A DNA stretch of 64,000 nucleotides from an uncultured Caldilineaceae bacterium (GCA_958295915.1 OY282381.1:2130722-2194721), one strand, 5' to 3'. Shown: positions 42,885 to 52,104, numbered from the stretch's first letter. The notes: generated by a model not told the origin, from the sequence alone. Numbers and translations are program-made.

Positions 42885-44792
42885 TCAGTGATTCGTAGTC
42901 GCTCGCCGTGCGTTCCCCAGCGCCGGGGATTGGGCAGTGGGCAGTGATTCATGGTCACTAGCCACTGGTTTTTCCTCTGCCCCGACAGCCTCCGCAGCCC
43001 GCTGTTCGCTTAGTTTCCAGGACTGGGCCAGGCTCTGCGCCTGAACCATTTGGGCGTAGCGTCCGTTGCGGACCATCAACTCGGCGTGGGTGCCTGTCTC
43101 CACAATGCGTCCGTCATCCAGCACAACGATTGTATCCGCGTGGCGGATGGTCGAAAGCCGATGGGCGATCACCAATGTAGTGCGGTTGCGGGTGAGTCGG
43201 TTCAGAGCCTGCTGAATCAGCCACTCGGTTTCCGTGTCTACAGAGGAAGTGGCCTCGTCCAAAATCAGGAGCGGCGCGTCTTTCAGCAGCGCGCGAGCGA
43301 TCGAAATGCGCTGCTTCTGCCCGCCGGAAAGCCGCACCCCCCGTTCGCCGACCACTGTGTTGTAGCCGTCAGACAGGTCGGTGATGAACTCGTGCGCATT
43401 GGCCGCTTGCGCCGCCTGTACGATCTCCTCAGCCGTTGCGGACGGACGTCCAAAGGCGATGTTCTGGCGCACAGTCCCGTGAAACAGAAAAATATCCTGC
43501 ATGACCGAGGCCACATTGGCCCGCAGAAACTCCAGATCGAGGGCGCGAACATCATGGCCGCCGACGCAGACCTGCCCGGCCTGGGGATCATAGAAGCGGG
43601 GGATCAGGCGGCCGATCGTCGTCTTGCCCGCGCCGGTCGGCCCCACCAGCGCCACCATCTCGCCGGCGCCGATGTGAAAATCGATCCCATTCAGCACCTC
43701 CTCGTCAGGCTGATAGCCGAAGGAGACGCCATAGAAGTCCACTTCCCAACGGATAATCTGTGGAGTAATGGCAGCAGGCGGGCTGATGATCTCCGGCTGC
43801 GTAGCCAACAGTTCGAAGATCCGTTCCTGGCTGGCTCCAGCTCTATACAGGGTGTCGCCGATGTCCGCCAATTTGAGAAATGGCTGATAGATATAGGCCA
43901 GATAGGCGATGAAGACGAACAGATCGGCGACGCTCATTGTATCTTCCAGAGCGAAGCCGCCGCCCACCCACACAGCGATAATAACACCCACGCCGCTGGA
44001 AAACTCGACGATGGCAGAGGGTAGTAGGGAGATTTTGGTCGCCGCGCTGATGTCGTCCCGATAGGCGCCTGCGTATCGGGCTACCCGCTCCGCCTGCGCC
44101 CTTTCCCTGCCAAAGGATTTGATTTCGGTAATACCAGAAAAGCTGTCCTGCACCTGGGCCACCAGTTCGGAGATACCAGCCCGTACCTGACGCCATATCT
44201 GTCGGATCTGCCTGGTGAAGCGATAGATGATAAATCCACCGATGGGCAATGGCAGCACAACGAGTAGGGCCAGCACAGGGTGAATCCAGAGGAGAACGCA
44301 CCACATGGCGATGGGAATGACGGTAGCCAGTACCAGTTCCGGCACACCGTGGGCAATAAAATCTTCCAGGGTTTCGATGTCATTGATAGAGCGCACGATC
44401 AGCGCGCCGGTGCGCTGGCGGTTGTAGAAGCTATGGGAGAGCTGTTGCAGATGGCTATAGACCCGTGCCATCAGATCGGTGGTGACGCCATACGCGGCCA
44501 CATGGGAAAACTGACCGTAGAGGTAGCGGCCTACGCCCCGTAGCAGATAGACAAGCCCTAACAGAGCGGTCATCGTCAGCAGACCAGACATGGAGCCACC
44601 GCCATCCGTGATCCACTGGATAAGTCGGCGGATCAGCAGGGGCGGAACAAGGGTCGTCCCAGAGAACAGGAGCCCGCTGAGGATGGAAAAGGCCACCAGT
44701 TTGCGATGGCCGGCCAGGATAGCCCAGAGACCAGTAAAAGTGTTGAATGCGCCTCCGCTCGAAAGAGGCGCGAACTTCTGCGGAGGGGACAT
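42885..44792 (-). CDS. ABC exporter, fused permease and ATPase (MsbA/LmrA type)
   Basis: 635 residues. Six membrane helices span about 20-310; the ATPase domain (about 350-590) has Walker A GPTGAGKTT, signature LSGGQKQR, Walker B LLILDEATSS and the H-loop AHRLST. It likely exports a lipid or small molecule as a homodimer or with a partner. Residues about 7-17 (FAPLSSGGAFN) are encoded by repeat A copy 10, before the first helix. The ATG overlaps the stop of the diol dehydratase small subunit gene (TGATG). Confidence 0.93.
   Translation of the reverse strand: MSPPQKFAPLSSGGAFNTFTGLWAILAGHRKLVAFSILSGLLFSGTTLVPPLLIRRLIQWITDGGGSMSGLLTMTALLGLVYLLRGVGRYLYGQFSHVAAYGVTTDLMARVYSHLQQLSHSFYNRQRTGALIVRSINDIETLEDFIAHGVPELVLATVIPIAMWCVLLWIHPVLALLVVLPLPIGGFIIYRFTRQIRQIWRQVRAGISELVAQVQDSFSGITEIKSFGRERAQAERVARYAGAYRDDISAATKISLLPSAIVEFSSGVGVIIAVWVGGGFALEDTMSVADLFVFIAYLAYIYQPFLKLADIGDTLYRAGASQERIFELLATQPEIISPPAAITPQIIRWEVDFYGVSFGYQPDEEVLNGIDFHIGAGEMVALVGPTGAGKTTIGRLIPRFYDPQAGQVCVGGHDVRALDLEFLRANVASVMQDIFLFHGTVRQNIAFGRPSATAEEIVQAAQAANAHEFITDLSDGYNTVVGERGVRLSGGQKQRISIARALLKDAPLLILDEATSSVDTETEWLIQQALNRLTRNRTTLVIAHRLSTIRHADTIVVLDDGRIVETGTHAELMVRNGRYAQMVQAQSLAQSWKLSEQRAAEAVGAEEKPVASDHESLPTAQSPALGNARRATTNH
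42936..42969 (+). repeat. Repeat C copy
   Basis: GGGCAGTGATTCATGG ... TCACTAGCCACTGG. It lies within the 3' end of the ABC exporter frame, whose last residues come from it, suggesting it moved the stop codon. Confidence 0.5.
44749..44771 (+). repeat. Repeat A copy 10, at the 5' end of the ABC exporter gene
   Basis: Arms GCGCCTCC/AGAGGCGC with loop GCTCGAA and left flank GTGTTGAAT. Confidence 0.9.
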
Positions 44793-45214
44793 CAGAATCT
44801 GTCAGTGCGTAACAGCCCGCGCGCTTGATAGACAGCGCCGGCCTCTTCGATAAAGGAAGCTGTGGTTGGCGCTTTGAACTCCTCCCGCAGCCGCCGGGCC
44901 AACTCCTGGTATTCCTCGAAGCTGCAGCGATGGGGCCGCAGCATTTCGTACATCTCCAGAACTGTTTCGTTGGGCACGGCGGTCAGCTCTGCGGCCCGCT
45001 CCAGATTCTGCGCCAGTTGTGGGTAGCCCGCGCTGCGGGCCACCTCCGCCTGGGCGCGTAAAGTCTGCGGACTGATGCTGTAATCCGCGGAGGAGATCTC
45101 TTCCGTCAACGTCGCCTGCAGAGACAGGTCATGCAAGGCCCGTCCACTGGCCGCGCGCAGACTGTCGATCCTGTTCGCATACAGGGGATAGTCCCCATTT
45201 TTATTGTTTGTCAT
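44792..45214 (-). CDS. B12-dependent diol/glycerol dehydratase small subunit
   Basis: 140 residues from MTNNKNGDYPLYANR. The family pattern is clear: LTEEISSADYSISPQTLRAQAEVARSAG, AAELTAVPNETVLEMYEMLRP and FIEEAGAVYQARGLL. It completes the dehydratase with the fused large/medium subunit encoded 105 bases upstream, the spacer being an interrupted repeat A. The upstream ATG at 45319 is rejected because it lies within the repeats. It overlaps the ABC exporter start by one base. Confidence 0.9.
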   Translation of the reverse strand: MTNNKNGDYPLYANRIDSLRAASGRALHDLSLQATLTEEISSADYSISPQTLRAQAEVARSAGYPQLAQNLERAAELTAVPNETVLEMYEMLRPHRCSFEEYQELARRLREEFKAPTTASFIEEAGAVYQARGLLRTDRF

Positions 45215-45242
45215 TATTCTCGTTATTCTCGTTCGTCCTCTC

Positions 45243-45320
45243 GCGCCTCTACCGAGCAGTGAGGGCTGAGCGCGCCGCAGGATTTGCGCATCGTGCGAAG
45301 CCCGAACTGGCGCATTCAAC
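45243..45320. repeat. Repeat A copy 11, split by repeat D
   Basis: The left part GCGCCTCTACCGAGCAG (45243-45259) and the right part GGCGCATTCAAC (45309-45320) are separated by repeat D (45260-45308, TGAGGGCTGAGCGC ... GAAGCCCGAACT). The right end touches the stop codon of the dehydratase large subunit gene. Confidence 0.85.
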
Positions 45321-47593
45321 TATACATCCGGCTCCCAGCGGAAGTACAGCTCCTGAGGCGCTTTCTCCTGCACATCTTCGGTCTCGCGGCGATGCAGCAG
45401 TGTAGTCTTGACGATGAGGCGTAGCCGGGCGCCGTTGTCCACTTTTACGCCTACGGGCAGGGGAGCCAGCCCTTTGGCATAGCGAGCCGCATTGCGCCCG
45501 ATGGCCTGGTAGATTTCCAGTGTCAGGCTGGGCGACTGGGGAAATAGTTCCAGATTGTTGAGCGGGGCCAGCCCGCGTTTCTGGATAACCGTCGTGCCCC
45601 GGCTCTGCATGCCCACAGCAATGCCAGACCCGCTCAAGCGCGCGCCCGTGTGGCCGATGGCCGCGCAGTCCGCGCTGTGATAGACCCGCACCACCCGACC
45701 GTAGAATCCCTCCTGGGCCACGCCGGTGAGGAGTGCCTCCAGTACCGCTTCATGATCCAACTCGCCAATCGTTTTCACCAGCGAACGACCATAGGCCGGC
45801 CCCACTGCGACAACGATTTCGTTGGGGTTGGCGCCAACCCTGGCCGGGCTGATTTCGGCCAGATTGGGCAGGGGATCCCCGATCTGGGCGTCGATGAAAT
45901 CTCGGGGCGACTTCTGTTGGGGAATGCGCTGAAGGGCGTCCCACGTCTCCCCTTCCAGCCGATACCCGCTGCCGGGGCCGGTGTAATCATTGGTGTCGTT
46001 GATGCCGCTGAGCACAGAGAAGCCATCCTCGAAGATGGCCGCTGGCTGCAAATAGTCGCCCGCCACCCGCTGGCGGCCCATCTCCAACAGATTGGCGGCC
46101 ACCTGCTCGAAGCCCCGGCGATGCAGCGCGGCCACCACATCCGCCAGATTGGCTGCGCTCCCCAGGAACCGATCCGCTGCCGCCAAATCGGCCACCATAT
46201 CCCGCTCCGGCATATCGTCGCTGCTGTGGGCGCGCGCGGCTGCCTCGACCTCCTCTTCCCGGATCGGCGGGAAGCCCAGTTCCGCGTAGATCGCTTGCAG
46301 AGCCTGCGCGGCTTTCCGACGCGCTGCCACCGCATCCGCCTCGTTCAGCGGGCGGATGCCGCCGTTCACTTGCATATCGCGTTGAATAACGGTCCAGTCA
46401 TCGAAATCCTCGGCGTCAAAATTGCCCCCGCCGAACATATTGTCCTGTTTGGGGATGGCGCTGTAGCCGGAGCAGATGAAATCCGTCCCGGGGATCAGTT
46501 GCAGCATCAGTTTGGCCGTTTTCCGCAGAGCCGAATGGGAGGCCAGGGCGTCATTGCCGGATGCGCACTCCAGCCCCAGCATCGATGCCAGGAGATTCTC
46601 CGCCAGCACAGCGCGCACGCCGCCGGGCAGGGCTTCTGGCAGGGCAATGCAGGAGATAGAGCCGTTCTGCACTCCCTGGCTGCCCGCGCCTTTGGTAGCC
46701 AGCAGGCAGCGGGCCTCCAGGTAGAGCATGGAACACTGCTCCGCGTAGCCCATCAGCGCCTCAGAGCCGGCGCCGGACGTGAAGCGCACTTTGATGCCCC
46801 GACTGGCATAGGCGGATGCCAGAAACGCTTTCGACCAGGGGGTATCGTCGCCATCTACGAACGATTTCTCTGTGCCGTAAACCGAAAGAGTCTCCGCGTA
46901 GGAGGTCAGACCTTTGATGCCCAAGCGCAGACCCAAAGCCTCCTCCACTGCGCATTGGGTGAGCACGCCCCCGCGGCCCGTCTGGGCGCCGACGAGAATG
47001 GCGAGAGCATTGAAGGGCGCAGCCCGGGCCACCCGCACCGTGGTCTCGATTTCGGCGAAGCCGCGTAGGGCCGCTTCGGCCGCATCCGCGGCCAGAAGCG
47101 CCGGGTTTTCCCGCCAGTTGGTGACGTGGGCCTGATTGGCCGGGGTTTTGCGCACCCGCATTTTGCCCAGACCCATCATCATCTCCAGCACATTCATTTG
47201 GCGCACAATTTCGCACAGTTTGGCCGGGGTGCAGCCGCCAGCCAATCGTCGAATGGCGGGCTGGGGAACGTTGATATCGACTAACATGCGGGCGATCTGG
47301 TGGGAGGGGGTCGCCATTGCCTCCTCCACCACAGACAGATCCAAGGCTTGATCGGCGATGAACAGATCCAGCGCATCGAAATGGGCGCGGTTTTTGCCAT
47401 CCATCTCCATCACCTGGCCGTCGGCTATATGCAGGCCCGGCAACGGGTCGTAGGGGCTGTCGGTGACGGTCAGCCCGGCTTCCGCCCACTCCTCCACGTA
47501 TGTCTCCCGGTTGATATCCCGCTCGGCCAGGATGGAGAAGCGGCGAGAGCGCGCATCCGATGTCGATTCTGCCGTCGTTGCCGCTGTACTCAT
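45320..47593 (-). CDS. B12-dependent diol/glycerol dehydratase, large and medium subunits fused
   Basis: 757 residues. Residues 1-545 match the large subunit (TIM barrel binding adenosylcobalamin and the diol): RRFSILAERDINRETYVEEW at the start, RGGVLTQCAVEEALGLRLGIKGLTSYAET, GAGSEALMGYAE and KQDNMFGGGNFDAEDFDDW. Residues about 560-757 match the medium subunit (VGANPNEIVVAVGPAYG, ADCAAIGHTGARLSGSGIAVGMQSRGTTVIQKRGLAPLNNLELF). These are separate genes in enteric bacteria. The enzyme turns 1,2-propanediol or glycerol into an aldehyde. ATG 47593 has GAGGAAG placed right at the edge of repeat A. No reactivating factor gene is in view. Confidence 0.92.
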   Translation of the reverse strand: MSTAATTAESTSDARSRRFSILAERDINRETYVEEWAEAGLTVTDSPYDPLPGLHIADGQVMEMDGKNRAHFDALDLFIADQALDLSVVEEAMATPSHQIARMLVDINVPQPAIRRLAGGCTPAKLCEIVRQMNVLEMMMGLGKMRVRKTPANQAHVTNWRENPALLAADAAEAALRGFAEIETTVRVARAAPFNALAILVGAQTGRGGVLTQCAVEEALGLRLGIKGLTSYAETLSVYGTEKSFVDGDDTPWSKAFLASAYASRGIKVRFTSGAGSEALMGYAEQCSMLYLEARCLLATKGAGSQGVQNGSISCIALPEALPGGVRAVLAENLLASMLGLECASGNDALASHSALRKTAKLMLQLIPGTDFICSGYSAIPKQDNMFGGGNFDAEDFDDWTVIQRDMQVNGGIRPLNEADAVAARRKAAQALQAIYAELGFPPIREEEVEAAARAHSSDDMPERDMVADLAAADRFLGSAANLADVVAALHRRGFEQVAANLLEMGRQRVAGDYLQPAAIFEDGFSVLSGINDTNDYTGPGSGYRLEGETWDALQRIPQQKSPRDFIDAQIGDPLPNLAEISPARVGANPNEIVVAVGPAYGRSLVKTIGELDHEAVLEALLTGVAQEGFYGRVVRVYHSADCAAIGHTGARLSGSGIAVGMQSRGTTVIQKRGLAPLNNLELFPQSPSLTLEIYQAIGRNAARYAKGLAPLPVGVKVDNGARLRLIVKTTLLHRRETEDVQEKAPQELYFRWEPDV

Positions 47594-47607
47594 ATGTCTT
47601 CTTCCTC

Positions 47608-47630
47608 GCGCCTCTGCTCGAAAGAGGCGC
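47608..47630 (+). repeat. Repeat A copy 12, upstream of the diol dehydratase gene
   Basis: Perfect core, but the loop reads GCTCGAA while the flanks (CTTCCTC left, ATTAAACACC right) are those normally seen with loop TTCGAGC. The core seems inverted relative to its flanks. Confidence 0.9.
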
Positions 47631-47681
47631 ATTAAACACCTATGACATACCCTCTATCACGCAGGATAACCGGCATCTGAA

Positions 47682-49022
47682 TTATTCTATGGAGTCGAGT
47701 ACTGCACCGATCGTTTCGACGATCTGATCGACTTCGTCTTCGCTGATGATCAGCGGCGGAGAGAATGCCAGACTTCCCTCCAGGGCACGGATCCGGACGC
47801 CCCGGGCTGCCGCCGCATTTTGGACAGTCAGAGCCAGGGCGGCATCCGGCTCTTTCGTTTCTCGATCCTTGACAAGCTCGACCGCGCAAAGGAGACCGAG
47901 TCCGCGGACATCACCCACCGCGCTGAACTCAGACAGGCCGGCCAGCCCGGCCCGCAGCCGTGCGCCCATCCGCGCTGACTGCTCAGCCAGCTTTTCTTTT
48001 TCAAGAATGGCAAGATTGCGCAGACCGACGGCGCAGGCCGTGGCGTGCCCGGAATAGGTGTAGCCGTGGAGCCAGGCATCCTCCACCGACGCGCTGTTCA
48101 TTGCCTCCAGGATGCGATCACTGATCTGAATGCCGCCCAACGGCAGGTAGCCGCTGGTGACCCCTTTGGCAAAGGAGAGGATGTCCGGCTCCACGCCGTA
48201 GCGGTTGAGAGCGAACATTTCGCCGGTGCGCCCGAAGCCGCAGATCACCTCGTCGGCGATCAGCAGCACGTCGTATCTGTCGCAGATGGCCCGCACCTGG
48301 GGAAAATAGTCGTCCGGCGGCACGATCACCCCACCGACGCCCTGGACCGGCTCGGCGATAAGCGCGGCGACCGTCTGCGGCCCTTCCCGCAGGATCGTCT
48401 CTTCCAGATCCCGGGCTGCGGCCGCGCCGACCGCTTCATTCTCCTGGATTGTGCCCGCATAGCGAGAGGGATTGGGCGCGTGGGTGTAGACGAAGTTGGG
48501 CATCAGCGGGCCGAACATCTTGTGGTAGCGGGGGATGCTGGTGGCGCTGGTGGTGGCCAGGGTAATGCCATGATAGGAGTCGCGCCGGGAGATGATCTTG
48601 ACTTTGTCCGCTTGACCTTGGCGCTTCCAGAAATAGCGGGCCGTCTTGAAGGCAGTATCGTTGGACTCAGAGCCGCCTGAAGTGAAAAATGTGGTCTTGA
48701 GGCTTGGGTAGGCGTAAGCGGAAAGTTTGTACGCCAGTTCGCTGGAAGGCAGATTCGTCATGCCGGCGAAGTTGGATGTGTAGGCCAGCTTTTCCATCTG
48801 CGCCTGCGCGGCCTGCGCCAACTCGGAGCGGCCATAGCCCACGTTCACATTCCAGAGACCAGCCATTGCATCGAGAATCTTGCGCCCGTCGGTGGTGTAG
48901 AGCCAGACGCCGTCGGCCCGCTCCACAATGGTCGGATTGTCCGATTGGGATGGGTGATGCAGGGGGTGAAGCTGTCGCTTGTCCTGTTCCCATAGGGATG
49001 GATTTTCGCCTACGGCTGCCAT
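47682..49022 (-). CDS. Class III aminotransferase (omega-amino acid/putrescine type)
   Basis: 446 residues, PLP fold type I: TSGGSESNDTAFKTARYFW, RRDSYHGITLATTSATS, IADEVICGFGRTGEMFA and SFAKGVTSGYLPLGG with the PLP lysine. Members move amino groups from omega-amino acids or amines to pyruvate or 2-oxoglutarate. Its position before the diol dehydratase suggests it acts on an aldehyde or amino-alcohol in the same route; inference. AAGGAAC precedes the ATG by seven bases. Confidence 0.93.
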   Translation of the reverse strand: MAAVGENPSLWEQDKRQLHPLHHPSQSDNPTIVERADGVWLYTTDGRKILDAMAGLWNVNVGYGRSELAQAAQAQMEKLAYTSNFAGMTNLPSSELAYKLSAYAYPSLKTTFFTSGGSESNDTAFKTARYFWKRQGQADKVKIISRRDSYHGITLATTSATSIPRYHKMFGPLMPNFVYTHAPNPSRYAGTIQENEAVGAAAARDLEETILREGPQTVAALIAEPVQGVGGVIVPPDDYFPQVRAICDRYDVLLIADEVICGFGRTGEMFALNRYGVEPDILSFAKGVTSGYLPLGGIQISDRILEAMNSASVEDAWLHGYTYSGHATACAVGLRNLAILEKEKLAEQSARMGARLRAGLAGLSEFSAVGDVRGLGLLCAVELVKDRETKEPDAALALTVQNAAAARGVRIRALEGSLAFSPPLIISEDEVDQIVETIGAVLDSIE

Positions 49023-49097
49023 TGGAAGTTCCTTTTCTCTGAAATGTCAACGATTCGATACGAAGACACGAAGAATCTCCGCCCTGTCCACACAAAA

Positions 49098-50564
49098 TCA
49101 ACTGGAAAAGGGCGCTAGATGACGGGTAAAATGCCTGTTCAGCGCCTGTTCGTAGTCGTCTTCATGGTCGGCGATAAAGCTGTGAATGTGCGGGCCAAAT
49201 CTGTCCAGATTGGAGCCGAACGTTACGTGTAGCGCCTGTCGGGCGTCGAACTGCTCTAACAAGCCCGGCAGGTCAGCGTCAGCCAGGTCGACGCTGGCGG
49301 GCACTTTGTCCAGTTGGCAGTCGAGAAAATAGCTCTTGCGATCCGTCTCAAAGCGCGCCCGGGCATAATCGAGAATCTGACGGAAAAGGATGGTGTCGCG
49401 CTCTGCGATCACGCGCAGAGCTTCCAGATAGCTGGCGCCGGCGGTTTTTACGTGCACCCGATCTCCGGCGTATTGGGCGATCAGCGGATAGATGCTGAAT
49501 TTGTCGGAGCCGGTGTGGACACTCAGTTTGTAGGCGTCGAAATGCTTCAGAATCGCCACATGTCTGATCAGCTCCTCCTCGAACGACGCCAGGTCGCCGA
49601 TGTAATCCACGCCTTTCTGGAATTTGCCGACAAAGCGGGGCGCGAGGCTGACGACCGGCAGATTCCGTCGCAGCAGTTCGTTCGCCATAAAATAATGCTC
49701 ATAGATGGATGTGGGCGTTTCGGTCTCGTCCACAGACATCTCCAGATCATAGCGCCTGCCGATCATCCGCTCATTCAGCGCGGCGGCAATGTCCAGAGTG
49801 TGGACGATGGCGCGTCCGTACTTCGCCAACGCCCGCAGCAGGCTCTCTGCGCTGAAGGTCAGCGTCAGCCCTGGCAGTTCGATAGGGGCGGCCAGATACT
49901 CTGCCCGCAGAGCCGCCAGAGTCGTATCCAGCCGTTCCCAGGGCAGCGCCTCCACCTTCGCCTGCAATGTTGGCAGAGAATCGGTCTGGGCCTCATTGTC
50001 CACGTGATCGCTGGGATCGATCGTGTAGAAGGTATAGCCAGCGGCGACGAACGCCGCCAGATCGCTCACCAGCTTCACATGATCGGCGTCCGCGCCCCAG
50101 GGGTCCCGCCATCCCATCTGCACCACCCCCCACATGGCATCGTCCATCACCTGTTGCGGCGTGCGCCCGATGCGGGTGTTTTCCCGCACAGACTGCTGGG
50201 CCAGGATCGGCGCAATGCCTGTGCCCCGCACCGAACGGATGTGGCCGGGCGTGGCCGAACCGAGCCGATCACCGAAGCCGAAGGAGGTCATCACACCCAA
50301 GGGCACGGGATGCAACCAGGCCAGCCGACGGCGCAGCGCGGCCGCGTTGTCCGCACTCAGCGGACAGAGCAGCCCTCCGTCGTCCGTCGCCTCGCCGGAA
50401 AAACCGGTCTTGTCCCCCTGTACGGATAACTTCCTGCGCCCGCCATCACCGTGCCTCTTTCGAGCGGCAGCGCATTGAACACTCACCAGCGCGTACGTCG
50501 TCCCATCCTGCTCTACAACAGAGCGCGGGTACTGTTTCAGGTGTGTCACTTTCTGGTGTGTCAC
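49098..50564 (-). CDS. Tagaturonate/fructuronate epimerase (UxaE-like)
   Basis: About 488 residues. Family features are LHPVPLGVMTSFGFGDRLG, TRIGRTPQQVMDDAMWGV, EMSVDETETPTSIYEHYFMANEL, KLSVHTGSDKFSIYPLI and YSFIADHEDDYEQALNRHF-like end. UxaE interconverts tagaturonate and fructuronate in hexuronate breakdown; the His, Asp and Glu clusters suggest metal binding. The GTG at 50564 (GGGA eight bases upstream) is preferred; a TTG at 50603 would add 13 residues. Residues about 31-40 (QCAAARKRHG) are a worn repeat A insertion. It leads the minus-strand run that includes the dehydratase. Confidence 0.87.
   Translation of the reverse strand: MTHQKVTHLKQYPRSVVEQDGTTYALVSVQCAAARKRHGDGGRRKLSVQGDKTGFSGEATDDGGLLCPLSADNAAALRRRLAWLHPVPLGVMTSFGFGDRLGSATPGHIRSVRGTGIAPILAQQSVRENTRIGRTPQQVMDDAMWGVVQMGWRDPWGADADHVKLVSDLAAFVAAGYTFYTIDPSDHVDNEAQTDSLPTLQAKVEALPWERLDTTLAALRAEYLAAPIELPGLTLTFSAESLLRALAKYGRAIVHTLDIAAALNERMIGRRYDLEMSVDETETPTSIYEHYFMANELLRRNLPVVSLAPRFVGKFQKGVDYIGDLASFEEELIRHVAILKHFDAYKLSVHTGSDKFSIYPLIAQYAGDRVHVKTAGASYLEALRVIAERDTILFRQILDYARARFETDRKSYFLDCQLDKVPASVDLADADLPGLLEQFDARQALHVTFGSNLDRFGPHIHSFIADHEDDYEQALNRHFTRHLAPFSS
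50451..50473 (-). repeat. Repeat A copy 13 (diverged), inside the UxaE-like gene
   Basis: GTGCCTCT TTCGAGC GGCAGCGC with right flank ATTGAACAC; encodes CAAARKRH. Confidence 0.78.
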
Positions 50565-50614
50565 TGCGCGGTTCCCTGTTGTTTGTGAATGCCTATAGGC
50601 CAAATTCTATCCTC

Positions 50615-50643
50615 TTGCCGCTTCGGGGATAGAACGCTAGAAT
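50615..50643 (+). promoter_or_regulatory. Sigma70-type promoter for the larA-like gene
   Basis: TTGCCG (50615-50620), 17-base spacer, TAGAAT (50638-50643). Expected start near 50650, about 55 bases before the ATG. The same spacer must hold the promoter of the divergent UxaE-like gene. Confidence 0.55.
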
Positions 50644-50704
50644 ACACGAGAAGCAGAATTTACGCTACTCAAAGGTAGAACAGCTAGATAGAACGAGTAC
50701 TGAA

Positions 50705-51976
50705 ATGCAAATCCATCTCCAATACGGTCGGGACGGACTGACCGCTGATCTGCCCACCGAGAAGGCGACGATCATTCGCCCTCGTTTTGTGGCGGGTTTG
50801 CCGGATGAGCCGTCCGCGTTTCAGAACGCAGCGCAGCGCCCCATCAACGCGCCGCCCCTGGCGGAGACGGTCAGCGCGCATGAGACCGTGGCGCTTGTCA
50901 TCGCCGACGGCACCCGCCCCTTGCCATCCGCGCGGCTGTTGCCGTGGATTTTAGCGGAATTGGCCCATGTGCCCGCGCAGAACGTTACGGTCATCATCGG
51001 CACGGGAACCCACCGAGCCAATACCGCGTCGGAGATCGAAGGGATAGTCGGGACGGAGGTCTGCCGACGAGTGCAGGTACTCAATCATAACGCCTACGAC
51101 GCATCCACAATGGCCGTCGTCCGGCCTGGGCAGAATGGTTGCGGCCCGTTGCTGATGAATCGGAACTATGTGGAGGCGGACCGGCGCATTCTCGTCGGCT
51201 TCATCGAGCCTCATTTTATGGCCGGTTTTTCCGGAGGCTACAAAGCCGCCTTCCCCGGCGTAGCAGACCTGGCGTCGATCATGCACTATCACCGCGCCGA
51301 GATAATCGGTCATCCACATAGCGCATGGGGCGTGCTGAAAGACAACCCGACCCAGGAACAGATCCGGGCCAACGGTTCAGCCCTGCCGGTGGACTTTCTG
51401 GTGAATGTCACGCTCAATCACAAGCGGCAGATCACCCGATTTTTCTGCGGCGACGTCATCACCGCCCATGAGGAGGGCTGCCGGTATGTGAAAGAGACGG
51501 CCATGGCTGCGGTTCCCCAGCGCTTCCCGCTGGTGATCACCACCAACAGCGGCTTTCCTCTGGACCAGAATCTTTACCAGTCGGTGAAGGGGATGTGCGC
51601 CGCCGCGGAGATCATCTCATCCCATCCCCACGGCGAAATGATCGTGGCCGCCCGCTGCAATGATGGCTTTCCCGCCCACGGCAATTTTGCGAAACTGCTC
51701 TATGAGCACGATTCCCCCCAGGCGATTCTGGACACAGTGTTCAGCCCCGGCTTTCACATGCTGGATCAGTGGCAGGCCCAGAAGTTCGCCGAAGTCGCGC
51801 TGCGGGCGCAGGTGGCTATATACAGTGAACTGGATCCGCAAGCGGTCGCCAGAGCCGGACTCACACCGATCGACGACCTGAATGAATACATTCGCGCGAC
51901 CGTTCAGCGGCTGGGATCCGACATACCGATCGCTGTCCTGCCGGAAGGCCCGATGACGATCCCGTATGTGACGTAG
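50705..51976 (+). CDS. LarA-like nickel-dependent lactate racemase family protein
   Basis: 423 residues. The family residues are present: GTGTHRANT (catalytic His), FIEPHFMAGFSGGYKAAFPG (second His and the Lys that holds the nickel pincer nucleotide) and MHYHRAEIIGHP. LarA-type enzymes racemise or epimerise 2-hydroxy acids. No larB/C/E cofactor genes are near. Given UxaE and lactonase genes nearby, an aldonic or uronic acid substrate is as likely as lactate. It is transcribed away from the UxaE-like gene. Confidence 0.9.
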   Translation: MQIHLQYGRDGLTADLPTEKATIIRPRFVAGLPDEPSAFQNAAQRPINAPPLAETVSAHETVALVIADGTRPLPSARLLPWILAELAHVPAQNVTVIIGTGTHRANTASEIEGIVGTEVCRRVQVLNHNAYDASTMAVVRPGQNGCGPLLMNRNYVEADRRILVGFIEPHFMAGFSGGYKAAFPGVADLASIMHYHRAEIIGHPHSAWGVLKDNPTQEQIRANGSALPVDFLVNVTLNHKRQITRFFCGDVITAHEEGCRYVKETAMAAVPQRFPLVITTNSGFPLDQNLYQSVKGMCAAAEIISSHPHGEMIVAARCNDGFPAHGNFAKLLYEHDSPQAILDTVFSPGFHMLDQWQAQKFAEVALRAQVAIYSELDPQAVARAGLTPIDDLNEYIRATVQRLGSDIPIAVLPEGPMTIPYVT

Positions 51977-52017
51977 AGATACGGCGGGATACGGCGCCTC
52001 TGGTTCAGGAGCTCCTC

Positions 52018-52040
52018 GCGCCTCTCTCGAGCAGAGGCGC
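52018..52040 (-). repeat. Repeat A copy 14 (intergenic)
   Basis: Left arm GCGCCTCT, loop CTCGAGC, right arm AGAGGCGC; flanks CTCCTC and AGTCAACG. It lies between the convergent larA-like and PhyH genes, where the hairpin might help end transcripts. Confidence 0.9.
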
Positions 52041-52104
52041 AGTCAACGCGCCGACGCCCGGAAACGGAGGTGGGCGCGGAATTTGTAGGAGACAGCAAAG
52101 GAAC

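Noticed and set aside
45650..47068. Plus-strand frame of over 470 codons opposite the diol dehydratase
   Set aside because: The minus strand encodes a clear dehydratase; the opposite frame is a product of GC-rich codon use.
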